Assembly: GCA_964059195.1 (NCBI GenBank)
Contig: CAXKWD010000009.1
Span: forward strand, 46,161,160-46,225,159
DNA: 64,000 bases
Source: Ectobius pallidus
Taxonomy: Eukaryota; Arthropoda; Insecta; Blattodea; Ectobiidae
Direction of reading: 5' to 3'
Position 1 is the first letter of the stretch; each line of letters opens with the position of its first letter. A program made the translations under genes and the position numbers. This document shows positions 46,190 to 58,597 of the stretch, one piece after another. The notes below the pieces were generated by a model. It was not told the DNA's origin. It was given only the letters and a program-made list of their open reading frames with translations, and did no database searches.

Positions 46190-46400
46190 ATATATACGAT
46201 ACTGGTATAACGAGCAATGCGAGTTGTTTAATTTTTATTTACCATTATAGGCAAGTTGCATACAACTGATTTCGTTCGAAATGTTTAAGTTTTGAGTTTT
46301 TAGAATACTCGTAATAGATTAAGCAAACTACTTCCGGACACTTTTCCAATAGATGGCAGGCTCTAAGGCATGCAGGGCTTTTTAATTCAAATAACGCACG
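46190..46400 (-). repeat. dispersed repeat X, copy 3
   Basis: The reverse complement gives GTGCGTTATTTGAATTAAAA, GCCTGCCATCTATTGGAAAA, TATTCTAAAAACTC, CGAACGAAATCAG and GTATGCAACTTGCCTATAAT, in the order of copy 1 at 13.5 kb. Confidence 0.6.
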
Positions 46401-47555
46401 TTAAAAACACACAATTTAATAGAATATTTAAATTAACACGAAGGAATTGATTTTATTTTAAATACAAGTTGTTCAAATATGCAGTTTCATTTGCTCCGAA
46501 GAAAAACGCCTTATTAAAACAAGCATTCTTTGTTATCTTGCTTGGTACAACACTCTGTACCGGTAGTTTAAGGTATCTACTGTAACTTTTCGAGACACTT
46601 GTACGTAAGTACAGAAAGATACTTCTCATATTTGCACATTGCACTACGAATAACTTAGAAAATGTGAGAAAATGAACATTTCACTACAGAAGGTAGAGAT
46701 TAATGATACTTTACACTAATAGTATAAGCATCATTATTTAGTGCAACATTAAGTATAAACTGTGTTTGGTTTAAGTTTGTATGCACATTAATTACGGCAA
46801 TGCCAACCTGCACATTTCCTCCCCAGATCACTTTAATGCATTAATGATATAATTTCGTGGTCCGTGCATAGCTTACGGCTTACCTCTCCCTCACGCGCTA
46901 AGGGCTGGGTTATTAATCACATAGTAATCAGAATAATACGCTGCTCCTGGATTAAGGAGAACTTCAGAAGGGTGGGAGGTAGATTTTCAAGATTACGCCC
47001 TGTGCCAGCATGAACACTTCTGTGAGTGTCATAATCCTCTAGTATCAAGGGGCATAAGGGCAGCATTGTGAAGTTCCTCTTATGTTGGGTTTAGCCAAAG
47101 AGTCCTTATGTGAATCCTTAACTGCAGGTAATTAAATTCATTGAATACTTGATTTAAACACTTTTGAAAGTACAGAAGGGGCCCAGATAATGGTGCCTAC
47201 GAGGAAGGAATAAATGTGACAAACCCTAGCATTGTAATGACTAGAAAAGTGATGGCATTACCAAAGCGGGGAAGAAGACAAAAATGAAAACGAACTAATG
47301 AGCGCCAAGTAATTGTGAAAGAGTGGACATGATCTTTAAATCAAATTTCCCCCACAAAAATAACACAAAGAAAGTTTTTTATTTATTTTTCCATTCCCAA
47401 AAGGATCAGCTCGCATAGTACACTATTTAACAGATATGAAAAATCCAATTAAATAAAAATGAACTTTCAAAATATATACCACAAGCACTAACTACTACAT
47501 CCAACGGTTGGACAGAACCTACCTCTTGACCACAGAGTCATCTTTCAACATTACC
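46401..47555. other. no gene seen
   Basis: No coding frame or repeat terminus recognised. Confidence 0.5.
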
Positions 47556-47762
47556 AGATGGAGGGGTTGGGGGCATGGGATCATCATCACCGTCACCCAA
47601 GGCTGTTATATCAAGAAGCTTCTTGTTTGCCCTCACAAGGCTGAGTGCACTCCGTTCCAGACCTAATTGCCTCAGAAAATGTCGAGAAGTTACTAGGCAT
47701 TGAACCCGGCCTGCGTATTCATAGTCAGCAACGCTGACGACTAGATCACACAAGCAGTCGAT
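47556..47762 (-). mobile_element. SINE family 1 copy
   Basis: The body phrases CAAGGCTGAGTGCACTCCGT and CCTCAGAAAATGTCGAGAAG align with 9211-9427. The head keeps CGGGTTCAATGCC as B box (minus strand), with CAGCGTTGCTGACTATGAAT upstream. The 3' end is lost before the ACGGAG tail. The 97-codon frame 47538-47831 is this SINE. Confidence 0.7.
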
Positions 47763-49256
47763 GCCACATGCATTACAAAAGGAAATTTTCGTACTTCCTC
47801 GAACAATTTTCTGTTCGTTCTGGAACTGCAATGTTGTGATCAGACCACGGATATATAAATTTTTATAAATAACCCTGTATTCATTTTTTTAACTATTCAC
47901 CATATTCAGACAAGATTTTTTTAAAGCTTGACCTTTATAAGTGGAATAAACACATTGAAACAAATAAATGCAATTCATTTTATTTTTGTTTACAATTTCC
48001 ATGGCTCTGAATCACACAACTATAAGAACACCTCTTTGCATAATTTTAATTAGTTTATATTTTATAGAACACAATTAATTCTTGAATTAGCCCTGCCGTT
48101 TCCAGCATCGCTACATAAACTCAGCAAAAACGTTTTCCAATGATCAACCAACTTTTAGAATACTTTACTTTTGGCGTCTTGCGGGAGCAAACATAGTTTG
48201 AAAAGTACAAGAAAGCTTATAAAGAATGTCTTTAATGAGCTTCTAAAAAGATCGAGGATTTCCGTTCACTTACCGGGACAAATGATAAAATTACAAAAAA
48301 TACAATATTTTCCCTTCAAATTTACTAGCAACAGTGAACAAGATGCAAAATGTAGGCAGATACTTAAATAGTAATTTTAGTAGTACAATAATCATTAGAT
48401 TAATTGCTTTTGAGTTTAAGTATTTTATAGCATTTTAATGATAAAAAAAATATATACATTTTTTGCCATGTTTGGTTTCGAATGTTTTATTTAGCCTTTT
48501 AAGGTTTTACAGGATTGGACTATATGACTTCCATGGCAACGAAACGAATCATTATGTTAAAATATCACAGTTAGCTAGAACGGTTAGCTAAAATAGTTTA
48601 AAACTGAAGAGTCCAGGCCCGAGTTATGCTTGCTATACTCAGGGTTTGACAACGGAAATGTTTATAAAAGAAATTGCGTAAGGTCAACTTACCGTTTTTC
48701 TATGTTAGGCCGACTAGGGTTTAAATAAGTGCAACAATTCCTGTGAAAATTATCGTTTGATCCTAGCTATTGATTTTTAACTTCATTCTTACAGCAGCTT
48801 CTGTTATCGATGGTACGTACCATTACATTATATGTAAATCCATATATCTGTGCAAGGTATTGAATAATGTATGAAAAATGGGGAAAATGTAGGTCTTACA
48901 GCTGAAGAGGGGCTGCACTTCAGGTTGACAGATTCTGAGAGTGAGATGAATGAACAAATCGTCATGGTAACGAGGTTGCATGATTGCTTGGGATTGATAT
49001 CTTAGTGGCCATATGTCAAGTTGAACTCCTGCTGTTCCGTCTTTTCACGTCAGGTTTCCTCCATACATTTTTCATATGAAGATTTTCTTGTCTCAGGATA
49101 AAAACTGATCCCTGCCCCTCAGTAATCCGATAGGCATAACGACGGTTGCAGGTTTAACATAGTACTCGTGGAACGTATTTCTCTTTCACTTTCTTTTAAG
49201 AAATTCCAGCATCCTCGACATCGACTGGTTAGTAGTCGTATTTCGTATTCGTACAT
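47763..49256. other. no gene seen
   Basis: AT-rich DNA; the frame 48171-48371 is unrecognised. No repeat ends found. Confidence 0.5.
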
Positions 49257-49526
49257 CCTTGTACCCCCATGGTTGGGGGCATAGGGCCTCCAAATGGATG
49301 TTTCGGTACCTAGATGTTTGGGATGTTTGGTTACGCTTATTTTCCGAGAGCAGAGGGACAGGTTGCCTCACAACCCTCGCAGGAAACTAAAGTATTACTG
49401 GAACGTGAAAGGACCGAAGAATTTTGCCCAAAAGGCTTTAATTTAGGTTTGGAGTTATTTTGAGTGCTGTAAATCTACGACATGGGCCCCCCACTGGTGG
49501 CCGACACTGGTTGGTTCGCCCGGCAA
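49257..49526 (-). mobile_element. SINE family 3 copy, head truncated
   Basis: CCCCCATGGTTGGGGGCATA, GGTTACGCTTATTTTCCGAG, AGGAAACTAAAGTATTACTG and GTAAATCTACGACATGGGCC match 43407-43789 across its left two thirds. At the right it diverges before the tRNA head, so the promoter is gone. Confidence 0.8.
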
Positions 49527-50885
49527 TATTTACTTTCTTATTGATCAGAATCTCAGTCAATGCAATGGTGCAATATAATGTAGGACTAATGTAATTTATT
49601 CTCGTACCTTGAAATTATACAAATATACACCCCGGGCATAATATAGCCTATATATATATATATTTTTTTTTTTACGACGGGGTGTACTGCATACATACAG
49701 GCTCCCTCAACATTAGTAATGTAAGTGTTTACCTTAATATTGTTTTTACTTTACTTACTTTGCTCACAATCCTTGAACTTTGTATAGACCTACGTCTAAT
49801 GACCTGACTAGCCTTTTTACCTTAATTCCTCAAACCATTTAATTTGCATTTCCAATGGTGAAATGCATGGTAGGCGAAACGGGAGAGCCAGGAGAAAACT
49901 TCTTTACTACCAATTCCAAATGCATCACCGAGAATGGATCCCTAGTACCAGAGGTGGAAGACGAGACGATCTTCATCTTAGGGTTTTCATTAGCACCACT
50001 CTGAAGGTTACAGAGCTCCAATTGCATATCTGGGTCATCAGTAGCAGATGCCTTCATACGGTTGTTAAATATAGAAAAAATCTAGGTTGAAGTTCATCAA
50101 AATCAGAAAGGATTGAAGGGGGGGGGAAAAGAGTGAACGATGTCGAAAATGTGTGTCTGTCGATTATAAAGAAATGCTAAAGTAAGGAGTTCGGGGCCGA
50201 TTTATTCGAACGCGGGCCGGATCTGTCTGTGTTCAAATAATAGGAACACTGGGAGAATCTGATTTATAGGAATTTGTCACCCAAATTTTCATCATTAGTA
50301 ACAAGTGAACACAGATTTATAAGGCAATCACTCACTCGCTCAAGTTAGTCACAGTCTTAGCCATTCATTATTCATATTCCTCACAAACGGAGAAAACTGG
50401 TTCGTGTTGTTTGCTACATAGATACCATACAGTCCCTAGCTTCGATGCTTGTCTAATCAGTAGTATGGTTGGAATAATCTGAAGGGCTCTTTATGATTCT
50501 GCTTAGATCACGTAAGTCACATAGCTTATTTTTGTGTGTGAAAAGACTACAAAAAGAAACATTAAAAAAACTATAGAAACGCAACACATTATTGCGTTTC
50601 TTATTTAGAATAAAACCAGATAAATATAGAGCGAAAAAATACAATGACAAGTGTTAATTAGAACGAATAGTAAGTTAAAACTTTAACGAATTGTAATCAT
50701 TTGGAAATTTGTATCTGTGATAAATGATTAGGCCTAACTGTGTCAAGCTCCACGGTAAATAATATAAAAAAAAATCGAAATGTTATTTGATTTGCACGGT
50801 TTATCTAATCTTCCGAGTTTTAAAGAAAGGTTTTCACGATTTGTCTAGTTGCCTGCTTATGCAGTAAGTACTTAATCTATAATTT
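49527..50885. other. no gene seen; weak hAT-like peptide
   Basis: On the minus strand at 50057-49990 the frame ATDDPDMQLELCNLQSG resembles a short block (LQ-MELIDLQ) of hAT-derived ZBED/SCAND3-type proteins. The match does not continue, so I do not annotate a gene. A (TA)n plus T run lies near 49649-49673. Confidence 0.3.
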
Positions 50886-51199
50886 TCCTCCCACTTACAC
50901 CGAAAATGTTTCTCATATAAGCTACAATATTAATCTTAAAGTTGTATTGTCACTCGTTCGCGTCCATGTTTCTCATACAGGCCTAAGCTACAATATTAAT
51001 CTTAAGGTTGTATTGTCACTCGTTCGCGTCCAGTATAATTTACTTTAATAGGAACATAGGACTTGAAAGCAGTTTTCTCCTAACTTTTATTTATACCCTT
51101 AGCAACCAGGGAAGGCGGTCCTCCCACTTACACCGAAAATGTTTCTCATATAAGCTACAATATTAATCTTAAAGTTGTATTGTCACTCGTTCGCGTCCA
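50886..51199. repeat. 81-bp unit in three copies (A, B, C)
   Basis: Copies A (50886-50966) and C (51119-51199) are identical over 81 bp, from TCCTCCCACTTACACCGAAA to CACTCGTTCGCGTCCA. Copy B (50967-51032) follows A directly and lacks the first 21 bp. It differs by one transition (CTTAAGGTTG for CTTAAAGTTG) and by a 6-bp insertion CAGGCC, which turns CATATAAGCT into CATACAGGCCTAAGCT. An 86-bp unrelated spacer separates B from C. Confidence 0.95.
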
Positions 51200-51497
51200 G
51201 GTAGACAAAAGGAAATATTTTCCCCGGAAACATCTTTCTACCTTCGAAATCTATAAAAAACGTTTGTATTTGAACGATGTGTGGGTGTTTATATGTGAGC
51301 GTTTAGGTTTTAATGGAAAAGTTTTAAATATACAATATAGGGTATTTTGCCCATTTTTCTGTCACTAATATAGGCTATTGAACTATTGGTACCGAGAAAA
51401 CACTTATCCTTGATGTAGCTACGGAATATAATGATGTAGAGTAGTATATTTTATTAAACAAATTAATATTCTCATTATGAAACGTTATAGGCTACTG

Positions 51498-51532
<35 letters not shown>

Positions 51533-54105
51533 CTTATCTTCTCATTCCTCAACATTACGGGAATATTGAAAAAAATTAACTTGATTGTAATACTAGAATT
51601 CTGTTTCCGCACACTTGCCCGGTAGGCAATATAATATTAACTATCCCAACTATTTCTATTAATGTACCTAGGTATAGCCTATATAAAACATGAATTGAAA
51701 TTTTGAAAAAATCTTCTTTTACTTAAAGAAGGAAAGGTAATGTGTCGTTTGAAAGACACTAGGGATGAACACTGCACAGAAAAAATGGAAAACATTCACT
51801 AATAGAATAAAATGAGCGCTGGTAACATTAATACAATTTACCCGTCTTTTCTGCTAAAAAATGCAAAGTCTTGTAATTGGTACAAATTTAGGTAATTGTG
51901 TTTGTGTCTTGCAAAACAAAAGACAGCTCCGTACATTAAAGGAGTCACGATACACACAGGACATAACTAGTAACGGAAATTCACAGCTGCAATATTCCTG
52001 TGTTGAACTTCTGAACTTAGGAGTTGTCATGTGGTTACGAACTTCTCTGTCGTGCAAATTATTGCCTAAAGTACGTTCATGCTAGTATCACAAATTATTG
52101 TACAAACAAGTATTAGTTTATACTTATATTTTACACGTTAAAGGTAACCTCAGACCCATGCAGTAAATATTTCACCTCTTCTGGCTCTAAACATAGCGAT
52201 TATTACTGTCCAAGACTCTATAACTCCATAATTAGGTCACATCCATAAATAGTAAATATGAACAGCAAAAAATTCGATAAGTATATAAAAATCTTATTTC
52301 ATAGGTTATAATTTATTTCACTCTGTAAATAGTAGATATTTAAGGAACCATTTTACTTGTTATATAGCTCAGGCTTTCACTTTTGTTCTTCCCACTTTGT
52401 ATTTTTACTGTCCTTTATTTTTTATTTATTTCTAGGTATTGGTTTCAATTTATAGTTATATTTTGTTGTGTGTATTTATATTTAATTGTGTATTAATATT
52501 GTAATAAATAACTGAATTTTACCCGAACACAAGCACTTGCTCATTCGGGTAATATTTTGCTATATAAGATTTATTTACAACATTTATATATAGACATAAG
52601 AATGAAGGATTTGGAAAAAAAAGATTTATAATTTTATTTTTTTCTACGAATTAATTTTGTTTACCTCACAAAATATACAATAGTGATTTTTTCTTCTGTG
52701 AAGCTAAAACAATTTCGTTACAATTACCTATGGCCAAACAATAATAAAACGTTATCTTATATCATTTCGCTCAAGCATATATATCATATTGAGATTGAAC
52801 TTAAAAACTGTAAACAATGTAATAATCACAATAGTTTACAAAAAAATAACATAATTATGTTAATTTGTTATGCTATAGTTATTTAACGATGCATTTGACT
52901 CTTAGTGTGAATTACACTCAACATATAAGTCGCAATACCAGATTAACCCACAGGAAAAATGATACCATTGTGGGGCTATATCAATTTTCGGTGCTTCTTT
53001 GATTTGTGCAAAGTTAATTTCATCATATCTATTTTAAAAAAGACAGAATTTTAAGAGAAAAGAGAAACACAATATATTATTGCATTTCCAATTGTACATT
53101 ATAATAACAACAAAATCTAATTTAATAACTTGACACTCAAGTGAAGAGTGTGACAAGTTGCAATAATGACAACTGTTAATTAGATAACTGCTTATTTCTA
53201 TGGCGAATAGTGACTGTGACGAATACTAATTCTTTGAATAATACGAATAAATAGTGAAGATTTCCCCGTTCCGAGCTACCACGCTGAAGCGCTTCACTAT
53301 TAGTTGACGCTATATTACGCAGATTTGCTTCTGAGTACAGATAAAACTACTCAATGTTAATATGTAACAGGTTTTGAATAGAGTATTATATTTGTAAAGA
53401 GGTTTTGAAATACTGTCACACCAGATTTCCGTTGCCGCCACACAAGGAGGTGTTGACATGTGGCTAAACGCGACATAAGCTCGCTCTTAATGTAAATTTA
53501 TTGAGCTAGTGAGCAAGCATTTTCGTCAATATTTCAGACAGGAAGCATTTTAAATACAATTCCAATAAAGAGCTAAGGGAGTGACACGCACAGAGTCTCA
53601 TATTGCCTACTGACATGCGAGATCTGTACAGCAGATACCCAGCTCTATGTAACAGCTGAAACGAGTTCGCTGGAATGAAAACTTGACACTGCAGGTGATG
53701 GTTATTATCAGCTTTCAGCCAAAAACGCAATGTATGCAATGCGAACTACTGGTAAATAACCAGGTTAACTTGGTACGATAAAGATAATATACCAGACGAC
53801 CCATAACCTACCAAATAATCTCACTAAATGACATTCCCGATTGTCCACATTTAAGTAAGTACCTTTTTTCTCCAAACACTAATCTTTCTCTAATCTCTTC
53901 TCATTTTAAACTAACTTATTATTCCTCCAGATCATTGTTTTGCAAATACTAAACATTTTCGATTGCAGTTAGTTGGACGAAGCTTTTACAGAGCACGACA
54001 TAAAACAAGAAGAAATGTTACAATATGTTTCTTCACATCGAGTTGTAATATCTACATTCATAAACCCAGAAATACTTCAAAATACTCTGAACACATGCTC
54101 CGCAA
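51200..54105. other. no gene seen; (TA)n(TG)n microsatellite
   Basis: A TA run passing into TG lies at 51497-51532. The overlapping frames 51854-52057 and 51861-52085 and the frame 53506-53739 are unrecognised. No repeat termini seen. Confidence 0.45.
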
Positions 54106-54192
54106 TCCTGCCATCTGGCTAGGGTATGTGACGCAGTGGTCGGATGGTAGGCCTAGTCCCGTCAAGGATGTAGAGCCATGGAGTTTTGTTTA
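54106..54192 (+). mobile_element. SINE family 1 3' fragment
   Basis: GCAATCCTGCCATCTGGCTA, GTGACGCAGTGGTCGGATGG and TAGAGCCATGGAGTTTTGTT are the reverse complement of 14394-14475. Only the 3' third of the SINE is present. Confidence 0.7.
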
Positions 54193-55204
54193 GTTTCGGT
54201 CAATTTATAATCCGGACAGGATTAAAACGTGACTGTCATGTAATCTAAAAGTGTTAAGAGAAAAATATTCATGGAACAAGAAGTGTTTGAATGGAACGAG
54301 TAAAATACCGGTAAACTGCATGACAGACCATGAGTAAATAAATATACGTTTGCTGGAGAATGTAATTTAATCGTACATCATGGACCCTATATGTACGTGG
54401 AACTGATTCACATGTAAAGACAATAAACTGTAGTTTCCGTATTTAAGTCAGATTCTTAGACTGACGGAACGATCTGTTCACATACATTATTATAGTTATT
54501 AACGTACTACCAAAGCATCCATAATCGTAATTTTACCTCTACCCTTAATAACCTCGAACCACAATAAAATGTCTGAACTGATAGAACTCCATAAGAAATT
54601 TAATACAGCGATACTTAATTAAGGTTTTCTTGGGTTTTTACGACAAAAGCAGTAAACATCGTTTAATCATGGAAGTCATGCGGGATCTGTGAGTGAAACC
54701 GGCTTGGGTCGGGGAATTTGTCTCTTTGTTCTGTTGTTATACAGTTGTCACCTTTAAATCGTTTCTGCATACAATGTTCGGAATAAACTGCATTAACAAT
54801 AGTAGACTACTTAACCCTTCAAATATCTAAACTAGTTTATAGTCTAATGAATATTATAGGTCTGTGCATATTGCAGAAGTAATCAATTTGAGTAATTCTG
54901 CTCTTGCGTAATAATATTGTCCTCTTGTCATTTTCCAAGATTTTGAAAACATACATTTATTTTAAGTATTTGGGAAAATAAGTCTCCCATCTGTGTACAC
55001 TTATTATTTCTTTAAATAATGGAACACATAGATTTATCTCCCTACTGTAACCGAGCTCATACGCAAATTAGGCCTATATATTCCAACTCTGGAAAAGTGG
55101 ATTTCGAAAGCAGGTATGGTTTTAAACATTCCAATGGATAAGTTCTCAAATAATGAATGTTTTGGAATTCAATGACTTTCTGAAGTTAAAGAACTAAAAT
55201 GATT
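54193..55204. other. no gene seen
   Basis: AT-rich DNA with no recognised element. Confidence 0.5.
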
Positions 55205-55251
55205 TACAGGGTCTGTATTTTAAACAATCAGAATAAATCCAGAAAACAAAA

Positions 55252-55830
55252 TGTATTACAGATATCTCTACAAACCTTTAGTAGTCTTCAAAGTATGCTC
55301 CTTGAGCGTCAACACACTTCTGCAGGCGAGTTTTCTACGCTTCGTACGCTTCCTGAAAGTCAACAACTGGAATAGCCTTCAGAGCATGCGTGCAAACCTC
55401 TTTGACAGCATCCAGGGTTCCATGGTGGTGTCCTTTCAGGGCATTTTTCACTCTTGGGAAAGAGGAAAAGGTCTGCAGGGGCAAGGTCGGAGCTGTAGGG
55501 AGGCTGAGAAATCGTTGTGATGCCAGTTTTCGTCAGGTTCTATAACCACGAAGCAGGTATGACATGGCACATTCCAATCCGCGGCAATTTCTGGTCACAC
55601 TCAGTTCACCTGTCTCTTCAATCTTTTGAACACTTTCGCGTAGAAGGCACCATTGACTGTCTGTCCTTCAGGCACAAATTCCGAGTGAACCACACCTTTC
55701 TTGTCGAAGAACACAATCAGCAATGCTTTGATTTTGAACATGGACATGGGAGGATTTTTTTTTTGGTCGAGGCAACTGCGGAGTGTGCCATTCGGTGCTC
55801 TGAAGATTGAAGAGACGGGTCAACCGAGTG
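55252..55830 (-). pseudogene. mariner transposase, left arm, frameshifted
   Basis: Minus strand, from the right: EWHTPQLPRPKKK, a frameshift at the A run, then KIKALLIVFFDKKGVVHSEF, VPEGQTVNGAFYAKVFKRLK, RQVN and a stop. Damaged text for the HDNAPCHT block follows (the HHDNA Asp codon is lost by a deletion before VPCHTCFV), then further broken C-terminal sequence. An insertion of about 90 bp relative to the right arm lies at 55303-55390. In an active element this DDE/D enzyme cuts at the TIRs and pastes into TA. This copy lacks two of the three metal ligands. Confidence 0.8.
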
Positions 55831-56058
55831 CGACCAGAAATTGCCACCGATCGCAAGATCCATCATGACAATGCGCCATGTCACACCTGCTTCGTGGTTA
55901 CAGAGTACATGACGAAAATTGGCATCACGATTCCTCAGTATCCCTACAGCCCCGACCTTGCCCCTGCAGACTTTTTCCTCTTTCCCAGAGTGAAAAATGC
56001 CATCAAAGGACACCACCACGGAACCCTGGATGCTGTCAAAGCGGCTTGCATACTTTGA
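55800..56058 (+). pseudogene. mariner transposase C-terminal third, right arm
   Basis: The open 83-codon frame from 55807 reads RRVNRVRPEIATD, HHDNAPCHTCFVV, PYSPDLAPADFFLFPRVK and GHHHGTLDAV. It holds the second and third catalytic Asp residues. The distance between them counts as 33 residues rather than the canonical 34, which suggests a one-codon loss in the TIPQ region. The N-terminal DNA-binding helices and the first Asp are missing, so it is inactive. It diverges from the left arm at about one site in eight. Confidence 0.85.
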
Positions 56059-56140
56059 AAACTACTAAAGGTTTGTAGAGATATCTGTAATAAATTTTTT
56101 TTCTGCATTTATTCTCATTACTTAAAATACAGACCCTGTA

Positions 56141-58174
56141 TTTCTCCTTTACGGTCAGTTTTCAGAAATAACCTGGAAGTGATTTTACATCTACAGCATC
56201 TTCCTAATTCATAAAAAGCTTTTCCGGCAACCGATTCAGACCTGCAGCTTATTTAAAAATATCGATTAGGTTCTACCATGAAGTAAGGGGATCCCATAAA
56301 CTTGGAAACAAAGAAAATAAGATGAATAACAAGGAAACGCCGACGGAGTTGTTTTATAGTCGACAATTCATAGCATTTTATGGAGTTATTGGAATTTTTT
56401 ACACTTTTTCCAATAGTGGAATTCTGAATGTAAAACTATGTTATAACTCCGTATTTTACGAGGTTGCTGATTTACTGTCGATACCTAAGAAAATAGCCTG
56501 GAGTATAGATATGGACTGTCGGGAACAAAGAAAATAGGATCATAAAGACTAGAATGTCTCAGAAGCAAGTAAACTCGTCATAGAAAAGGTTTTATGCAGA
56601 GTATGATACAGTTGGATTAATGTTTTACTAACGCGTGATCAATCCTAAATTATATTGTTTGAAAGCATACAAATTTAAAAGAGATATAAAGTATAGAATT
56701 TTACATAAGAAAAAATGGAGGAATCTTAGTTCACATTAAATGTATGTAGGCCTAGAGATATTTGAAATAATAAATGATAAAATAATAATAAATAATAAAA
56801 CGTTAACTGTACACGAAAAATACTTCAATTAAGACCTACCCATTTTGTGGAATATGAAACTGTTAAAACTCATAAAAATTGCTTCAATTGCTATCTTCTG
56901 AAACATAGGTCTATGAAACTATTTATAAGATTCTTATAAAAAAAATGTCAACAGTTGAATTTAAGCTACTGCATACCACCAGAAAAGGCACAAAATCGCG
57001 TTTCGTCCTTCAAGATTAGTACATACCTTAAGGGGGGAAGGTACCTTGAAATGGGGGAAAAAATAAATCTTTATTTAATTGCTTAATTTCACATATTAAA
57101 GTGTGTTTATGGAAATATAAGTGTATTTTGAACCACAAGCCTATTTAAAGGTCCTAAATAACAGTTTATATCAGACTATATATAGCCCTACAATCTACTT
57201 AAATCTTGCGCTATAGACCTATTTTGTTCAATTCTGTGTTATCTGTAATAATTGCCTATTCCTTCTTATGTAGCCCATGACAAATAAACATAGACTTGAA
57301 TTGAACTGAATTTAGGTGAGATAATGCAAGCCCTGTGGTGACTGATGGATCAGCAAACAGTAACATAAAGTCGTTTTCCCGTAACTTTTTTTTTTTCTAG
57401 CCTTATGTACTTTTTCTTTAAAACTGTTCATCCAAGAAAATTGAAATTTTTATTGTGTATTAATTTCAAATTAGAAGGACTTGACATTTTTTTACTTCCT
57501 TGTTCCAATATTAACACTAATGATAAGATTTTTTAATTTCTAAAATTTGCAAAAATTATAGTAATTATTAAAAAATTCTAGATAGGCCTACTACGTTTAT
57601 TATAAAACGAAAACAATAAGTGGAAAAAAATCATTTGTGTACTGTCGACAGTAGGCCTACATTGAAATTGACAAATTTAGGATAGCGGAGATGGAAGGAA
57701 CCTTCTCTCTAATGCAAAACGCGATCATGCTAGAATGATGAAATGCTATAAAAACCTCAACCAACATTAGTGCTAATCAAAGGTCTACACTTAGCCTATT
57801 CCCGTTGCTAACCAGAATTTCTACATCGCTGAGTCCGTATCTCTCTGGCCTTTACAATATCCTCTGCTGTAGAGAATCTTGTCACAAACTTTCCCCTCCA
57901 GTTGTGGGACATTTTCCATTTATAAGGTGGGCAAGTCAGCCAACATCCCTCCGAATTATGATATTTGACTTGAGATCTGAATGACTTAGGCTAAGTACAC
58001 GCTCACACAAGTCGTAACGCTGAGTAAACACCCAGAGTTAGCGTCCGCACCGTCACTATTTGTTGATACAGTCGAGGCATGCATTTTATGTAACAAGGGA
58101 TTGACGGGGGTAGATTTCTGTTTGCGATTGAGACGTACATACATAAATCCAACCCCCTCTCCCTCAAGACATGG
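56141..58174. other. no gene seen
   Basis: AT-rich DNA; the frame 56322-56537 is unrecognised. A purine-rich AAGGGGGGAAGG lies near 57031. Confidence 0.5.
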
Positions 58175-58597
58175 TTAGGGCGGGACGAGAAAAGCCAAAA
58201 GACATCTGAGTCTCCCTTCTTTGAATTTCCATACAGATCGTAGCACAGGATATTTGATTACTACCTCTCGGCTACCAAATTCCGTTCGATCCAACAATAT
58301 CCTAAAGCCGTATGTCATCAATGACGGTTTACAAGCAGCTTTCTGGCTTAAACTGGCCCTTGTGGACCGAAAAACTGCTGCTGCATAGCGTATACGATAT
58401 TTGTAGGATAGCAAGTATATGGCAAAGGAAAGATTACAGAGAGAGATCCCATGGAAAACGTAAATGAGGAAGCTCCCAGTTTTATTGTTATTTTTTTCCT
58501 GCTGTACTGGAACTTGAAAAAAAAAAAAAAGCTTGAAGAGGTGAATGTATTCCAGAATTTTATTAAGTATCAAACTTATTTCGCAACTTAAATTCAC
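58175..58597 (-). CDS. unrecognised 140-codon open frame (longest in window)
   Basis: The longest open frame in the window, on the minus strand. The first half is hydrophobic and crosses a poly(A/T) run (FFFFQ near residue 28), which argues against coding. The second half (residues about 72-140) has balanced composition with STRASLSQKAACKPSLMTYG and RILLDRTEFGSREVVIKYPV. No domain, catalytic motif or signal peptide is evident. The DNA from 57800 to 58400 is GC-richer than its surroundings, so it may be a transposon fragment or an exon read with flanking intron. I cannot assign a function. Confidence 0.2.
   Translation of the reverse strand: MNLSCEISLILNKILEYIHLFKLFFFFQVPVQQEKNNNKTGSFLIYVFHGISLCNLSFAIYLLSYKYRIRYAAAVFRSTRASLSQKAACKPSLMTYGFRILLDRTEFGSREVVIKYPVLRSVWKFKEGRLRCLLAFLVPP

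Larger units (their letters stand above)
55207..56138. mobile_element. palindromic mariner derivative
   Basis: TA (55205-55206 and 56139-56140) flanks identical 17-bp inverted ends CAGGGTCTGTATTTTAA. Inward, both ends continue with the same subterminal text (TTACAGATATCTCTACAAAC, CTTTAGTAGT) and then the 3' part of a mariner transposase gene. So both arms derive from the same 3' end of the parent, facing each other. The left arm carries more of the gene (back to WHTPQLPRPKK) on the minus strand; the right arm carries the last third on the plus strand. The two meet at about 55795-55815. The normal 5' end of a mariner is absent. Confidence 0.85.

Noticed and set aside
47538..47831. 97-codon minus-strand open frame
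   Set aside because: It is a SINE family 1 copy; the same text occurs in other frames in sister copies.
49990..50057. hAT-derived ZBED/SCAND3-like peptide
   Set aside because: The resemblance covers about 15 residues and then ends; not enough to annotate.
50886..51199. CRISPR-like spacing of identical units
   Set aside because: Only three copies, two of them abutting, in a eukaryotic repeat-rich setting; it is a simple local duplication.
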